Assembly: GCA_022360315.1 (NCBI GenBank)
Contig: JAKSDA010000032.1
Location: 1 to 46,141 of the forward strand
Reading direction: 5' to 3'
DNA from: Pseudomonadota bacterium
GTDB lineage: Bacteria; Myxococcota_A; Polyangia; Haliangiales; Haliangiaceae
DNA length: 46,141 nucleotides
Below, piece by piece: positions 33,129-42,373 of the stretch. The notes under the pieces were generated by a model. That model had not been told where the DNA came from and did not search any database. It worked only from the letters and a program-made list of their open reading frames with translations. The stretch's first letter is position 1. Each line of letters begins with the position of its first letter. The translations under genes and the position numbers were made by a program.

Positions 33129-34730
33129 TCAGCTGTTGCGTTCTGCTTCTAGATTGTATTTCTGGACCAGACGGATCAAATTGCGTCGAGAGATCTCAAG
33201 CTCGGCCGATGCGCGGGTTTTATTCCAGTCGTGCCGCTCGAGAGCTTCGAAGATCATTCGCCGCTCGAGGCGGCGAATGGCCTCGGGCAAGGACCGGCTC
33301 AGGGGGGTGAGTTCGAGATCGCTGTTCGGACTGTGTTGCCGGATGCGCTGTGACAACATGGTTTCATCGATGGCCGGCTCATCACCAGCCAGGACCAGCA
33401 GTCGCTCGATTTCGTTTTCGAGTTCGCGCACGTTGCCCGGCCAATCATATTGTAGAAGCCGATCGCGGCACTGTGACGATAGAGTTTTGCCCGCCGGTCC
33501 GCCCTTGGTGTGCTTTTGTAGAAAATAGTCGATGAGAAGTTCGATGTCCTCGCGTCGCTCGCGCAGCGGCGCGAGAACCAGGTTGATGACATTGATGCGG
33601 TAATAGAGGTCTTCGCGAAACTGACCATTGCCGACCATGGCTTTTAGATCGCGATTGGTGGCGGCGATGATGCGGACGTCGACCTTTCTCATTTCGGTGT
33701 GGCCAACCGGAGTGAAGGTGCCTTCCTGTAAAACCCGCAACACTTTGACCTGCAGGGACGGTGACATATCACCGATCTCGTCGAGAAAAAACGTGCCCCG
33801 GTCGGCGGCTTCGAACAGTCCCTGCTTGTCGGCAATGGCACCGGTAAACGCGCCCTTCCTGTGACCGAATAGCTCCGAGTCGAGAAGGTTGTCGTTGAAC
33901 GCCGAACAGTTGGTGACAACAAAACGGCGATTCCGACGACCGCTGCCGTAGTGGATGGCACGAGCGACCAGCTCTTTCCCGGTGCCGTTTTCGCCCTGGA
34001 TGAGCACTGTCGAATCCGATGGGATAACCCGGTCCAGAATACTGTACAGCTCCTGCATGGGCTTTGATCTGCCGAGGATGGCCCCGTAACTCTGACGAAG
34101 CCCCCCGGCAACGCCCTCCCTACTCTGCTTCTTGCGCAGAAATTCGCCGTGAAATATGGCGACTTCTTCGGCCGCTGCCTCGACTAGCTCACGGGCCAGT
34201 TCGACCTCGTTGGGCAGTAGCCACGGATGTGCGTTGCGCGCGCTCTGGAACTCGCTCGGCGATAGACCAAGCGCACGCACACGACGTTCCACAGCAGAAA
34301 ATGCATCGAGACGCCGGCGATCCGCTTCCTCTAGCCCCGCATTGGCGGCAAAAAATCCCCCGCACAAGAACGCCCCAAAACACTCCCCGTCAATGATGAT
34401 CGGGGCGACAATTTCGTGCAAATCCGCGTGACACGAGATCAGCCACGACCGACCCGATAGGATGCCCGCCCGGACCCGAGAGAGAATCTCGTCGGCTGTC
34501 CCCCGGGCCGTGTCTCGACACGCACGCTGCCCGTTCGGAACGTCCTGGATCACCTGGCACAACCCTCGATGCCCGGCAAGCTCGTCAGTACGTGGAGGGA
34601 GCATGAGATTGGAGATGACGTCGACGTAACCAAAACCCAATCGCCAACGACGGTTGAGCACTTTTGCGATCCTCTTGACCACATGGAGCTTAAAAACCGC
34701 GCTCCACTGAAGTGCCTGGGCAGAATCCAA
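33129..34730 (-). CDS. sigma-54-dependent activator with PocR-like sensor
   Basis: This 533-aa transcription activator has an N-terminal PocR-type ligand-sensing domain at about residues 25-195, with '[20 protein letters not shown]' and '[20 protein letters not shown]'. These contain the cysteines and HADLHEI typical of that domain. The AAA+ domain follows at about 215-445: Walker A 'GENGTGKE' (246-253), GAFTGA (293-298, needed to contact sigma-54) and Walker B 'TFFLDE' (313-318). The C-terminus is a Fis-type helix-turn-helix ('[20 protein letters not shown]'). It should activate a sigma-54 promoter after ligand binding; the ligand and target are unknown. A perfect 14-bp hairpin ends 4 bases before the chosen start, so a later start is possible. 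Confidence 0.93.
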   Translation of the reverse strand: MDSAQALQWSAVFKLHVVKRIAKVLNRRWRLGFGYVDVISNLMLPPRTDELAGHRGLCQVIQDVPNGQRACRDTARGTADEILSRVRAGILSGRSWLISCHADLHEIVAPIIIDGECFGAFLCGGFFAANAGLEEADRRRLDAFSAVERRVRALGLSPSEFQSARNAHPWLLPNEVELARELVEAAAEEVAIFHGEFLRKKQSREGVAGGLRQSYGAILGRSKPMQELYSILDRVIPSDSTVLIQGENGTGKELVARAIHYGSGRRNRRFVVTNCSAFNDNLLDSELFGHRKGAFTGAIADKQGLFEAADRGTFFLDEIGDMSPSLQVKVLRVLQEGTFTPVGHTEMRKVDVRIIAATNRDLKAMVGNGQFREDLYYRINVINLVLAPLRERREDIELLIDYFLQKHTKGGPAGKTLSSQCRDRLLQYDWPGNVRELENEIERLLVLAGDEPAIDETMLSQRIRQHSPNSDLELTPLSRSLPEAIRRLERRMIFEALERHDWNKTRASAELEISRRNLIRLVQKYNLEAERNS

Positions 34731-34734
34731 CGCG

Positions 34735-34767
34735 GCCTTGAGTGTGACAAAAAGTCACACTCAAGGC
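34735..34767. repeat. perfect 14-bp hairpin between mpaA-like gene and sigma-54 activator
   Basis: GCCTTGAGTGTGAC (34735-34748) and its exact reverse complement (34754-34767) flank AAAAA. It lies after the end of the M14 peptidase gene (34831) and just before the start of the activator (34730), both on the minus strand. It could be a terminator for the former or an operator for the latter. There is no downstream T-tract. Confidence 0.6.
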
Positions 34768-34830
34768 AAGTGAAGTGAAATTGATTTGCAATTCAAGACA
34801 GTTGAGATGCCAAGGGGGGATTCGGCCGGG

Positions 34831-35487
34831 TCAGGTGGGCAGGTCGAGTGCATAGCGCAGAGCGGCGCGATTTTGCTGCCATGCCTCGTCTTCTTCCAGG
34901 AAGGGGATTTCGAGCGTGATGACTTCGAGGCCGAGTTCTTTGCCGTACTTTGAGCCGAACGATCCTGGAGTGGGGTAGCCGATGTCATCGCTAGCGCCAT
35001 AGCCATTGAGTTCGGCCATGGCCTCGGCGAGCTCTTGGCCTGAGCCGTCCCAATTTACTGTCCGGTAGGGTGAGTGCAGTGCGATCAAACGCTGTGCGCC
35101 GACCCGCTCGATGAGGGCGACGAGAGCCTGAGTTTCCGGTTCGGATTCGGGTATGCGGCCCGGGAAATAGCCCGGCTTGTGCTCGGGGGTCCAGTTGGAC
35201 GCCTGAAAGTTGCGATTCAAGTCGACGTCGTTGGCGTTGTTTTTGGAACCACCGGCGAGTCCATCGATGTTGAGGGCGGGAATGATCCATGTGTCCCGGC
35301 CGGGCGGCCGCTCGATGAGTTGCTCGCACAGTTTCCCCAGGCAGTAGACGCCCAGCGGTTCATCGCCGTGAATGGCGCCAAAGAGCACGGCTGGCGGCCT
35401 GGGTCGGGCGTATGAAGGCGGCACGAAGTGCAGCGCGACGATCGGACGTCCGAGTACGGTGCGACCTATTTCGACTTCAGCCCTCAG
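34831..35487 (-). CDS. MpaA-like M14 zinc peptidase (murein peptide amidase) with unusual start
   Basis: The protein resembles E. coli MpaA, which cleaves the gamma-D-Glu-mDAP bond of murein peptides in the cytosol. The zinc motif HxxE is present ('FGAIHGDEPLG'), with 'NNANDVDLNRNFQASNW', a third zinc His in 'IALHSPYR' and the catalytic Glu in 'VITLEIPF'. 'SEPETQALVALI' and 'YPTPGSFGSKYG' also match MpaA. MpaA-like sequence ('EIGRTVLGRPIVAL') is encoded upstream of the first standard start, a GTG at 35424. In that frame back to a stop I see no ATG, GTG or TTG, only CTG codons such as 35487, with GGAG before it. The gene therefore overlaps the end of the upstream gene and may use CTG, or be N-terminally damaged. 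Confidence 0.75.
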   Translation of the reverse strand: MRAEVEIGRTVLGRPIVALHFVPPSYARPRPPAVLFGAIHGDEPLGVYCLGKLCEQLIERPPGRDTWIIPALNIDGLAGGSKNNANDVDLNRNFQASNWTPEHKPGYFPGRIPESEPETQALVALIERVGAQRLIALHSPYRTVNWDGSGQELAEAMAELNGYGASDDIGYPTPGSFGSKYGKELGLEVITLEIPFLEEDEAWQQNRAALRYALDLPT

Positions 35488-37300
35488 AGTGCTCCAGGCT
35501 TTTTCCAGCCACGGATGCCACGCCGTAGCCGAGCAATGCGTTCCATGCCATCAAGGTGATGGGAAAGAGGATAAAAACCGCGAAGGCGCCCTTGATCTGA
35601 CTACCGAGCTCGCTGGTCGGTATTTTCAGCAGGGTCACGATGAGCGTATTGATGAGGGGAAGTGTGATGAAGACCCAGGCCAGGATCTTGGATCCGGCCG
35701 CGCCGGGGGCGGGCAGCCAGGACAGTAGCGAGAGGACGACAAAGAGAAGCCAGACCAGGTCGACAATAGGCAGGATTTTGGCCTTTCCAGCGGCGGTACC
35801 GATGGCTTTCAGTTTTGCGATCAGGGGGATCTCACCGCCCTGTGGCACCAGATTGAGCATCAGTATGCACACCACTGCGATGGTCACCATAACCCTTGCA
35901 GTCAATGTGCTGTGGTACTGGGATCGCAGAAGAAGGCCTGCGATCAATGTCAAGGCAGCGATAAACGCGACCATCGACTGCCACTCGATGTCTTCTGCAA
36001 ACCACAGGAAAACGGACTGCATGGGCATGTTTTCCCCGAGCAGAAAATACAGGAGGCCGAGCGGTACGATGCCGAGAAACGCTGCAGCTACCCCGCGTGC
36101 TGATACAGTGAGTGGCAGCAGGGACAGTATTACGGCGAGTAGTCCAGATCCGCCGATGAGCAGGGGAAGGAGTTTCTGCGTGCTCTGTTGAGTCCGGATT
36201 ATATCCCACGAAAACAGGGTTTTGTCGCCGAGTGACCAGGGCATCACAAAACAGGCCAACAGGGCGATACCAAAGACGAGCATGATCGTTTTGAGCGTAT
36301 CGACCCATGGTTCTTCCGGGGCGCCCATACGGCCTACCGTATCCGAGGCCAGATACGGTGGTTGTAGCGGTGGCACTTGCGCGGTCGGTGGCTGCGGATG
36401 TAGCCGATTGGCAGGTCCGGGACCGGGACCGGGCTGGACGCCGGGATGGGGCTGGGGACCGGGCCGGGGACCGGGATGGGGCTGGGGGCCGCCGGGACCG
36501 GGCTGGGACTGAGGACCGGGATGGGCATACCGGGGGGCACCTGGTGGTCGCGGTTGGCCTGGCCGAGGTTTGGCTACACCCGGTGCGCGCGCGGGACTGC
36601 TGGGCGCGGCGCGCATGGGACTGCTGGGCGCGGCGTGCATGGGACTGCTGGGCGCGGCGTGCATGGGACTGCTGGGCGCGGCGTGCATGGGACTGCTGGG
36701 CGCGGTGTGCATGGGACCGCTGGGCCCTCTCGGGCCACCTGGGCCTGTCGAGGGAGGCATCATTGGCGCGGGATGGGGTCCACTGGGAGACGACCCGGCC
36801 GATTGCGGAACGGGCATTCCCCTTGCGGGACCGGGAGCGCCTGGTCCATGCTCACCTCTTGATATTGGCCCCGAGGGTTGACGTCTCGCTGCGCCCGGAA
36901 CCGGCGCACTTGGTGGAGGTGGAACTTGCGGGGGCAGATTGCCTGCGGCGATTGTGCGCGCTGCGTGAGCCGGGACCTTTTCAGAAGGTGACAGGCCCCC
37001 CTGGGGTCCTTGCTGTCCTGGTCCCTGGAGCGCGATCGTGGGAGCCACGCCAGGCCTCTGCGGTTTCGGGGCAACATTCCGGGCAGAGCCGGCATTTGGA
37101 GTTTGCGGCTTTTGAACCTGCCCTTGCTTCGGCTGCCGGGCCACGTTGGAAGCGGCGTAGCCCATGATGGTTTTTGCCTGTTGGCCCGGCTGGTTGGGCG
37201 GCGTCCCCCCGGGGCGCGCTGTTGCCTGCTTGGCGCCGCAAAACACACAGTGCATTGCCGCATCGGGCAGGCTTTTGCCGCATTTGATGCAGTTTTTCAC
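35477..37300 (-). CDS. zinc-ribbon, proline-rich, multi-TM membrane protein
   Basis: This 607-aa protein starts with a zinc ribbon at about residues 3-25 ('NCIKCGKSLPDAAMHCVFCG', two CxxC pairs). Then comes a KTIMGYA motif near residue 43 and about 270 residues of Pro/Gly/Gln-rich linker. The linker includes five tandem copies of an 8-residue unit (PMHAAPSS type) and a PGP-rich run. The C-terminal ~270 residues hold about seven to eight transmembrane segments ('IMLVFGIALLACFVMPWSLG' is the first). I chose GTG 37300 because GGGAGG lies 7 bases upstream and it starts exactly at the zinc ribbon. The zinc-ribbon/KTIMG/Pro-rich layout is familiar from myxobacterial proteins. Function unknown. Confidence 0.8.
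   Translation of the reverse strand: MKNCIKCGKSLPDAAMHCVFCGAKQATARPGGTPPNQPGQQAKTIMGYAASNVARQPKQGQVQKPQTPNAGSARNVAPKPQRPGVAPTIALQGPGQQGPQGGLSPSEKVPAHAARTIAAGNLPPQVPPPPSAPVPGAARRQPSGPISRGEHGPGAPGPARGMPVPQSAGSSPSGPHPAPMMPPSTGPGGPRGPSGPMHTAPSSPMHAAPSSPMHAAPSSPMHAAPSSPMRAAPSSPARAPGVAKPRPGQPRPPGAPRYAHPGPQSQPGPGGPQPHPGPRPGPQPHPGVQPGPGPGPANRLHPQPPTAQVPPLQPPYLASDTVGRMGAPEEPWVDTLKTIMLVFGIALLACFVMPWSLGDKTLFSWDIIRTQQSTQKLLPLLIGGSGLLAVILSLLPLTVSARGVAAAFLGIVPLGLLYFLLGENMPMQSVFLWFAEDIEWQSMVAFIAALTLIAGLLLRSQYHSTLTARVMVTIAVVCILMLNLVPQGGEIPLIAKLKAIGTAAGKAKILPIVDLVWLLFVVLSLLSWLPAPGAAGSKILAWVFITLPLINTLIVTLLKIPTSELGSQIKGAFAVFILFPITLMAWNALLGYGVASVAGKSLEHSEG
36593..36712. repeat. 24-bp tandem repeat, five units, coding
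   Basis: Five consecutive 24-base units (minus-strand product PMHAAPSS, with minor variation) lie within the proline-rich linker of the membrane protein. The unit is a multiple of three, so copy-number change would alter linker length without frameshift. Confidence 0.9.
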
Positions 37301-37422
37301 CTTTGCGCCTCCCGGCTGCGCGTACTCGGAGAAGATATTGTCGACACTCTGGGCACGAAGAAAACCGGAGGAGTATAGGCCGAGCCAGCGCGAGCCTGTC
37401 AAATCGGTGGTACCGTGGCTTC

Positions 37423-38748
37423 ATGGCCATGTTAAAAGAGCTGAAAGGCCATGCCGCTCGGCTGTATGCGAGGGGCGAGCCGATGTCGGCGCTACGCCTG
37501 TACGACGCGGTTGTGGCGGCGGCCCCGCTTGATTTCGAGGCTCGCCTCAAGGTTGCGGACTGCCTCGCTGCGCTCGGTGAAGGCGATTCCGCGGCAAAGG
37601 TGTACCGAGCTGTGTCGTGGTATGCGCTGAAGACCGGACATCCCTTAGCTGCGCTGGTAGCGGCCCGTGTGCTCGACAGCCTGGGTGCCGAGTACGAGGA
37701 CATTCTGGCCGCGCTGGTCGTGCAATACGGCTGTGAATCCGAACTCATCGGCAAGTTTGCCGGGCGTATCAACACGCCAGATCCGGCCACTCCGGTGCCC
37801 GATCCCCAGCTGCACGATGCACCGCCGGTCGATTTCCTGCCAGCAGCTGCGCAGCGTGCGGCCGATTGCACAGATGATTTTGACGGGTATCCGACCACGC
37901 TACATCCGATACCGCTTTTGTCCTCGCTCAGCGAGGATGCGTTCCGCCGGGTACTTGGTACACTCGTTGTTCGCCGCATGTCGCACGGGCAGTCGGTGAT
38001 CTGCCAGGGTGAGCCCGGCCAATCATTTTTCTTTGTCGCCACTGGGGAGGTACGGGTATTTATGGGCGACGCGATGGGACGCGAGAGCGAGCTTGCCCGG
38101 CTGCACGAGAACGCGGTCTTCGGTGAGATGGCGCTCATCAGTGCGCTACCTCGCAGTGCCTCGGTACAGGTTGTTGGAGAGGCTGACTTGCTCGAGGTCA
38201 CCCGCCAATCGCTAGCTGTCCTGGCTGATGAGCTCGCTCAGGTAGCGACTGCGCTGCACGGTTTTACCCGCGAGCGTCTGTTGCGCAATCTCCTGGCCAC
38301 CCATCCTTTTTTTCGGCCATTCAACCGCGCTCAGCGGCGTGACCTGTTGTGCCGTTTCACCAGTCACGATGTGGCTGCCGGGACAGACATCATCCGGCAA
38401 GGCGAAGAGGGGCGGGGGCTTTTTGTCGTGCTTGCCGGCGAGGTCGAAGTGGCCAAGACCACGGGTCGTGTAGCCGCGTCCCTGGCCACTCTGCGCGCTG
38501 GGGACATCTTCGGCGAGATGTCGATTTTGCGCGGTGGCCCGACCACCGCGACAGTATGCGCTTGTCGGCCCACCACAGTACTCTTTCTCGCGCGCGGGCA
38601 CGTCTCTCGAATTGTTGCCGGAGTCCCTGAAATCAAACGATATCTCGAAGCGCTTGCAGAGGACCGGCAGCTCGATACCAGATTGACCCTCGACAGTCTC
38701 GCCGCCGATTCGGTCGAGCAATCGCGGGACGCGATGATCCTCATTTAG
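37423..38748 (+). CDS. protein with two cyclic nucleotide-binding domains
   Basis: This 441-aa soluble protein has an N-terminal TPR-like helical region (about 1-110, 'YARGEPMSALRLYDAVVAAA') and a Pro/Asp-rich linker. Two cNMP-binding beta-barrels follow, at about 165-285 ('GQSVICQGEPGQSFFFVATG', 'GEMALISALPRSASV') and about 290-410 ('GTDIIRQGEEGRGLFVVLAG', 'GEMSILRGGPTTATV'). Each has the FGEM-type phosphate-binding cassette. There is no helix-turn-helix, kinase or membrane domain, so it is likely a sensor or adaptor acting through protein contacts. Start is ATG 37423 or 37429. It is divergent from the zinc-ribbon membrane protein, 122 bp away. Confidence 0.88.
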   Translation: MAMLKELKGHAARLYARGEPMSALRLYDAVVAAAPLDFEARLKVADCLAALGEGDSAAKVYRAVSWYALKTGHPLAALVAARVLDSLGAEYEDILAALVVQYGCESELIGKFAGRINTPDPATPVPDPQLHDAPPVDFLPAAAQRAADCTDDFDGYPTTLHPIPLLSSLSEDAFRRVLGTLVVRRMSHGQSVICQGEPGQSFFFVATGEVRVFMGDAMGRESELARLHENAVFGEMALISALPRSASVQVVGEADLLEVTRQSLAVLADELAQVATALHGFTRERLLRNLLATHPFFRPFNRAQRRDLLCRFTSHDVAAGTDIIRQGEEGRGLFVVLAGEVEVAKTTGRVAASLATLRAGDIFGEMSILRGGPTTATVCACRPTTVLFLARGHVSRIVAGVPEIKRYLEALAEDRQLDTRLTLDSLAADSVEQSRDAMILI

Positions 38749-38893
38749 ACGCCATTGTTTTCGTTCGAGTATGTGGTTTGGTCGATCGAATCGCCTACGG
38801 CTCTTTTGTGGCCAGGGGGCCGAGTTGGGGCGGTTTGGCGGACCAAACGAATGATCGAGCATCTCGCCGAGAAGTCGGTATAGTTGAGGAAGT

Positions 38894-40762
38894 ATGGAAG
38901 AACACAAATCCGCGAGCCGTAACCGCAGGAGCTTTCTATGGGTCCTGGTTCTCATCGCTGTCGTAGCCCTTTGGTGGTTTTTCCGTTCGGGTGGAACGGG
39001 CGGAGCGAGCGTGGCACAGCTCGATGCAGATCGTGCTGCGGCGTTCGGGATTGATCGCGACGAAATTCTGGTCGACTTACGCGACGACGTCAGCGACCGA
39101 GTGGTTGCCGACCTGGAGCACGAACTCGGCATTGATCTAGTTTTGGTCTCTGACCAATCGTACGACGAGCGATTCTTCCGTGCGCGTGTCGATCCGTCGC
39201 AGCAGGGTGAGATTCTGGCCTGGTTGAAGAAGCATCCAGAGGTCGAGATTGCCGAGCCCGATGCTGAGGTTTATCTATCGCCCATTGCGCCTGCGGATGC
39301 ATCCCGTATCAACAGCGACAATCAGTGGGAGGGGTATCCCAACGATCCCAAGTACAAGTACCAGTGGCACATGCGTCAGATCGGGATGCCCGAGGCGTGG
39401 AAGCTGGCCGACGGCAAGGGGGTTGTGGTTGCTGTCATCGACACTGGGGTTGCCTATGAAGGGCACGGCAACTTCCATCTCGTACCTGATTTAGACGGGG
39501 TCGAGTTTGTTCATCCGTACAATTTTGTGCGCAACAACGAGCATGCCAATGACGATCACGGGCACGGCACTCATGTGGCGGGCACGATTGCGCAAGTGAC
39601 TCACAACGGCATTGGGGTGGCCGGGGTAGCCCGCAATGTGAGCATCATGCCGCTCAAGGTGCTGAGTGCGAATGGTTCCGGCTCGGTTGGAGCCATTGCC
39701 GATGCGATTCGCTTTGCCGCCGACAACGGGGCCAAGGTTATCAACATGAGCTTGGGTGGGCGTTTCCCGTCGCGGGTGCTTCAGAAGGCGGTCCAGTATG
39801 CCTATGACAAGGGTGTAACTGTTGTCTGTGCTGCGGGCAACGAGAGTCGCGGCAAGGTCGGTTATCCGGCTGCGTATCCCGGTGCGATTGCGGTGTCGGC
39901 CACGCAGTTTGACGAGTCGATCACGTTCTACTCCAATTACGGCAAGGACATTGATATTGCCGCGCCTGGTGGCAACACTCGAGTTGATCAAAACGGCGAC
40001 GGTATGCCTGACGGAGTTTTACAGAACACGATTGCGCTCGGTGATCCGACTACAGACGATTATTATCCGTATATGGGTACTTCCATGGCTTCGCCCCATG
40101 TAGCGGGTGTTGCCGCGTTGATTGTGGGTGAGGGCATCACCGAGCCGGAGGCGGTAGAGCGAATTCTCAAGGATGCGGCCCGCGAGCCCAGGGATCAGGA
40201 ATACGATCCGAACACCTATGGCGCCGGCATTGTGGAGGCCGAGGCATCGGTGCTCAAAGCGCGCAGTGAGGGTGGTGGCTGGCAGCTTTTCCTCGGCTTG
40301 CTCATGGCTGGAGCGGTTGTTTCATCGCTTCGCCAGCGCAACCTGCTCGGCGTTCGGCTCGGCCCGACCTATTTGATGGGCGTACTTTTTGGCGCCAGCG
40401 GGCTTTTCTTCTTGCCGCATGTCGACTCGGCCTTGTCGTCGTGGCCAGTTATCGAGATGTTGACTCGTGGTCTGCCGTCGTGGGACATGGCGGTTTTCGG
40501 GCCGGCCGGTCACGGCAACGCACTGTTTTTCAGCGCGTTGATCCCGTTTGTGCTTCTCGCAGCGCTCTATGGCGTGCGATGGCTGCGCGGGCCGCTCGCC
40601 GGCCTGGCCATAGGGGTGGCTGCGCACCTAGTATTCCATGCTGTGGTCCGTCTCACCGATATCCAGTACGTGCCCGACGCAATCATCCTCGACGAGATTT
40701 GGCTCGTGCTCAACGCAGTTATCTGCATCGGTATGGCTCGCCTCGCTCTGCGCCGGGCGTAG
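38894..40762 (+). CDS. membrane-anchored subtilisin-like (S8) protease with C-terminal multi-TM domain
   Basis: This 622-aa serine peptidase has an N-terminal transmembrane anchor (about 14-30, 'FLWVLVLIAVVALWWFF') and a propeptide-like region (about 45-130). The S8 catalytic domain spans about 150-455 with D183 ('VAVIDTG'), H224 ('HGHGTHVAG'), oxyanion N315 ('CAAGNES') and S397 ('GTSMASPHVAG'). About 165 further residues hold four or five transmembrane segments ('WQLFLGLLMAGAVV', 'LMGVLFGASGLFFLP', 'ALIPFVLLAALYGV', 'GLAIGVAAHLVFHAVV'). Subtilases tethered at both ends are unusual. A membrane-proximal processing role is inferred. GAGG precedes ATG 38894. Confidence 0.92.
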   Translation: MEEHKSASRNRRSFLWVLVLIAVVALWWFFRSGGTGGASVAQLDADRAAAFGIDRDEILVDLRDDVSDRVVADLEHELGIDLVLVSDQSYDERFFRARVDPSQQGEILAWLKKHPEVEIAEPDAEVYLSPIAPADASRINSDNQWEGYPNDPKYKYQWHMRQIGMPEAWKLADGKGVVVAVIDTGVAYEGHGNFHLVPDLDGVEFVHPYNFVRNNEHANDDHGHGTHVAGTIAQVTHNGIGVAGVARNVSIMPLKVLSANGSGSVGAIADAIRFAADNGAKVINMSLGGRFPSRVLQKAVQYAYDKGVTVVCAAGNESRGKVGYPAAYPGAIAVSATQFDESITFYSNYGKDIDIAAPGGNTRVDQNGDGMPDGVLQNTIALGDPTTDDYYPYMGTSMASPHVAGVAALIVGEGITEPEAVERILKDAAREPRDQEYDPNTYGAGIVEAEASVLKARSEGGGWQLFLGLLMAGAVVSSLRQRNLLGVRLGPTYLMGVLFGASGLFFLPHVDSALSSWPVIEMLTRGLPSWDMAVFGPAGHGNALFFSALIPFVLLAALYGVRWLRGPLAGLAIGVAAHLVFHAVVRLTDIQYVPDAIILDEIWLVLNAVICIGMARLALRRA

Positions 40763-40810
40763 CTACAGCCGCAGTTTGGCCAGCCGCTGCCTTGTGGTAT
40801 TAGGCACCAC

Positions 40811-42334
40811 GTGCAGTCAATACAGCCTGTGCTCCCGCAGTTGCGCCATGCGTTCGTCGTTGTCGGCCTAGCTTGCGCGCTTGGGTGTTCGTCGCGCCCT
40901 GCAGCTGCCCCAGGGACAGATCTCGTGTCCCGAACAAGACCTGCCGACAGCGCAGGCATCGACGCGTTCGTGGCCCAACGCAAGCAGGCGGTGGAGCGTG
41001 GGTTGCGCATCGCCGTACGCTTCGAGGGAGAAGCCAACCCGACCTTTGGGGTGGCCGAACGCTTGGCCGAACACAACGTCCCCGGCTTGAGTTTTGCGGT
41101 CATTCGCAACGGCCAAGTCGATTGGACCAAGGGCTACGGCGTCATCGAGCGCGGCCAGCCGACGCCGGTCACCGCCACGACCCTGTTCCAAGCCGGTTCT
41201 ATCTCCAAGCCGGTCACAGTGGCCGCAGCCATGAGGATGCGCGAGGCGAAGCTCATCGACTTCGATGCCAACGTACAGAACTATCTCGGCCACTACGTCA
41301 TTCCGCCGGGCAAACAGACTGCAGCGAATCCAGTCACGTTCCGCAACCTCTTGGGGCATTTCGCCGGGGTGGTACCGGGCGGATACCGCGGCTACCAGAA
41401 AGGCGATCCGTTGCCGAGCGACGTCGACATTCTGAACGGAGCGCCACCATCCAACACGGCCAAGATCCGGGTGACGACGGCGCCGGGCGAGCGCCTAGCC
41501 TACTCCGGCGCCGGCTACACCATAGCGGAGGTGGCCATGCAGCAGGTTACCGGGAAGGGTTTCGCGGACCTCATGCGCGAGTGGGTCCTCGCGCCGCTGC
41601 AGCTCGACGACAGCACTTTCGCGCAACCACATCCCCACGCACTACACGCCAGGACAGCGCGGGGCCACGATTCTGACGGCACGGTCGTGCCGGGTGGCTG
41701 GGCCGTCCACCCCGAGCAAGCTGCTGCGGGCCTGTGGAGTACGTCAGCGGATCTGGCCCGCTTTATGGTTGAAATCTACCGAGCGCGCCACGGCCGCAGC
41801 CAGTTTCTCTCCCACAGTGCTGCCATCGAGATGCTCACTGAACAGCGAGACCAACACGCCTACGGTTACCGACTCGCCGGGGACGGCTTCTCGTTCCACA
41901 TCACTCACTATGGCGGCACGACAGGATTCCGCGCCTGCGTCATCCTGTACCCGGCCACCGGCAACGGCGCCGCGTTCTTGACCAATTCTGATGCCGGAAT
42001 GAGCTTGGGGACCGAGATGGTGCGCGCAGTTGCGGCGGTCTACGGATGGCCCGAGCATCAGCAAGTATCGGTTCGCCGCGTCGAGGCTGCCCCGGAAACC
42101 CTGGCCCGACTCACCGGTAGCTACAGGTTCCCGTCCGGGCTGATCGCGAGCATCGTCGCAGCCGACGGCGGCGCGGCAATCTCGGTGACGTTCCCCAACG
42201 GCGATCTCTATCCACTGGTTGCTACCGGTGCTTTGAGCTTCATCTATCCCACCGACGGGATCACCGTCGAATTCGAGGGGCTGCCGGGACAGGAGACCCT
42301 GCTCCTGTACGGCCAGACGGGGACCCGCGAGTAG
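40811..42334 (+). CDS. class C beta-lactamase-fold serine hydrolase lipoprotein
   Basis: This 507-aa predicted lipoprotein has lipobox ALGC (C26). It belongs to the beta-lactamase/penicillin-binding-protein-like (AmpC/EstB) serine hydrolase family. The nucleophile motif SxxK is S130-I-S-K133 ('FQAGSISKPVT'). The second motif is Y-S-G in 'AYSGAGYTIAE', and the third is HYGGT in place of KTG, as in esterases and D-aminopeptidases of this family. A C-terminal ~100-residue beta domain follows. Beta-lactam hydrolysis is not implied; esterase or peptidase activity on the envelope is more likely. The start is GTG 40811, without a clear ribosome binding site. Confidence 0.88.
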   Translation: MQSIQPVLPQLRHAFVVVGLACALGCSSRPAAAPGTDLVSRTRPADSAGIDAFVAQRKQAVERGLRIAVRFEGEANPTFGVAERLAEHNVPGLSFAVIRNGQVDWTKGYGVIERGQPTPVTATTLFQAGSISKPVTVAAAMRMREAKLIDFDANVQNYLGHYVIPPGKQTAANPVTFRNLLGHFAGVVPGGYRGYQKGDPLPSDVDILNGAPPSNTAKIRVTTAPGERLAYSGAGYTIAEVAMQQVTGKGFADLMREWVLAPLQLDDSTFAQPHPHALHARTARGHDSDGTVVPGGWAVHPEQAAAGLWSTSADLARFMVEIYRARHGRSQFLSHSAAIEMLTEQRDQHAYGYRLAGDGFSFHITHYGGTTGFRACVILYPATGNGAAFLTNSDAGMSLGTEMVRAVAAVYGWPEHQQVSVRRVEAAPETLARLTGSYRFPSGLIASIVAADGGAAISVTFPNGDLYPLVATGALSFIYPTDGITVEFEGLPGQETLLLYGQTGTRE

Positions 42335-42373
42335 ATAGATGCCAGATCAAGCCGATGCCGAATGCCGATCCCG

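Noticed and set aside
36307..37167. Plus-strand Gly/Trp/Arg-rich frame opposite the proline-rich linker
   Set aside because: Antisense of Pro/Gly/Ala codons in the zinc-ribbon membrane protein; no independent support.
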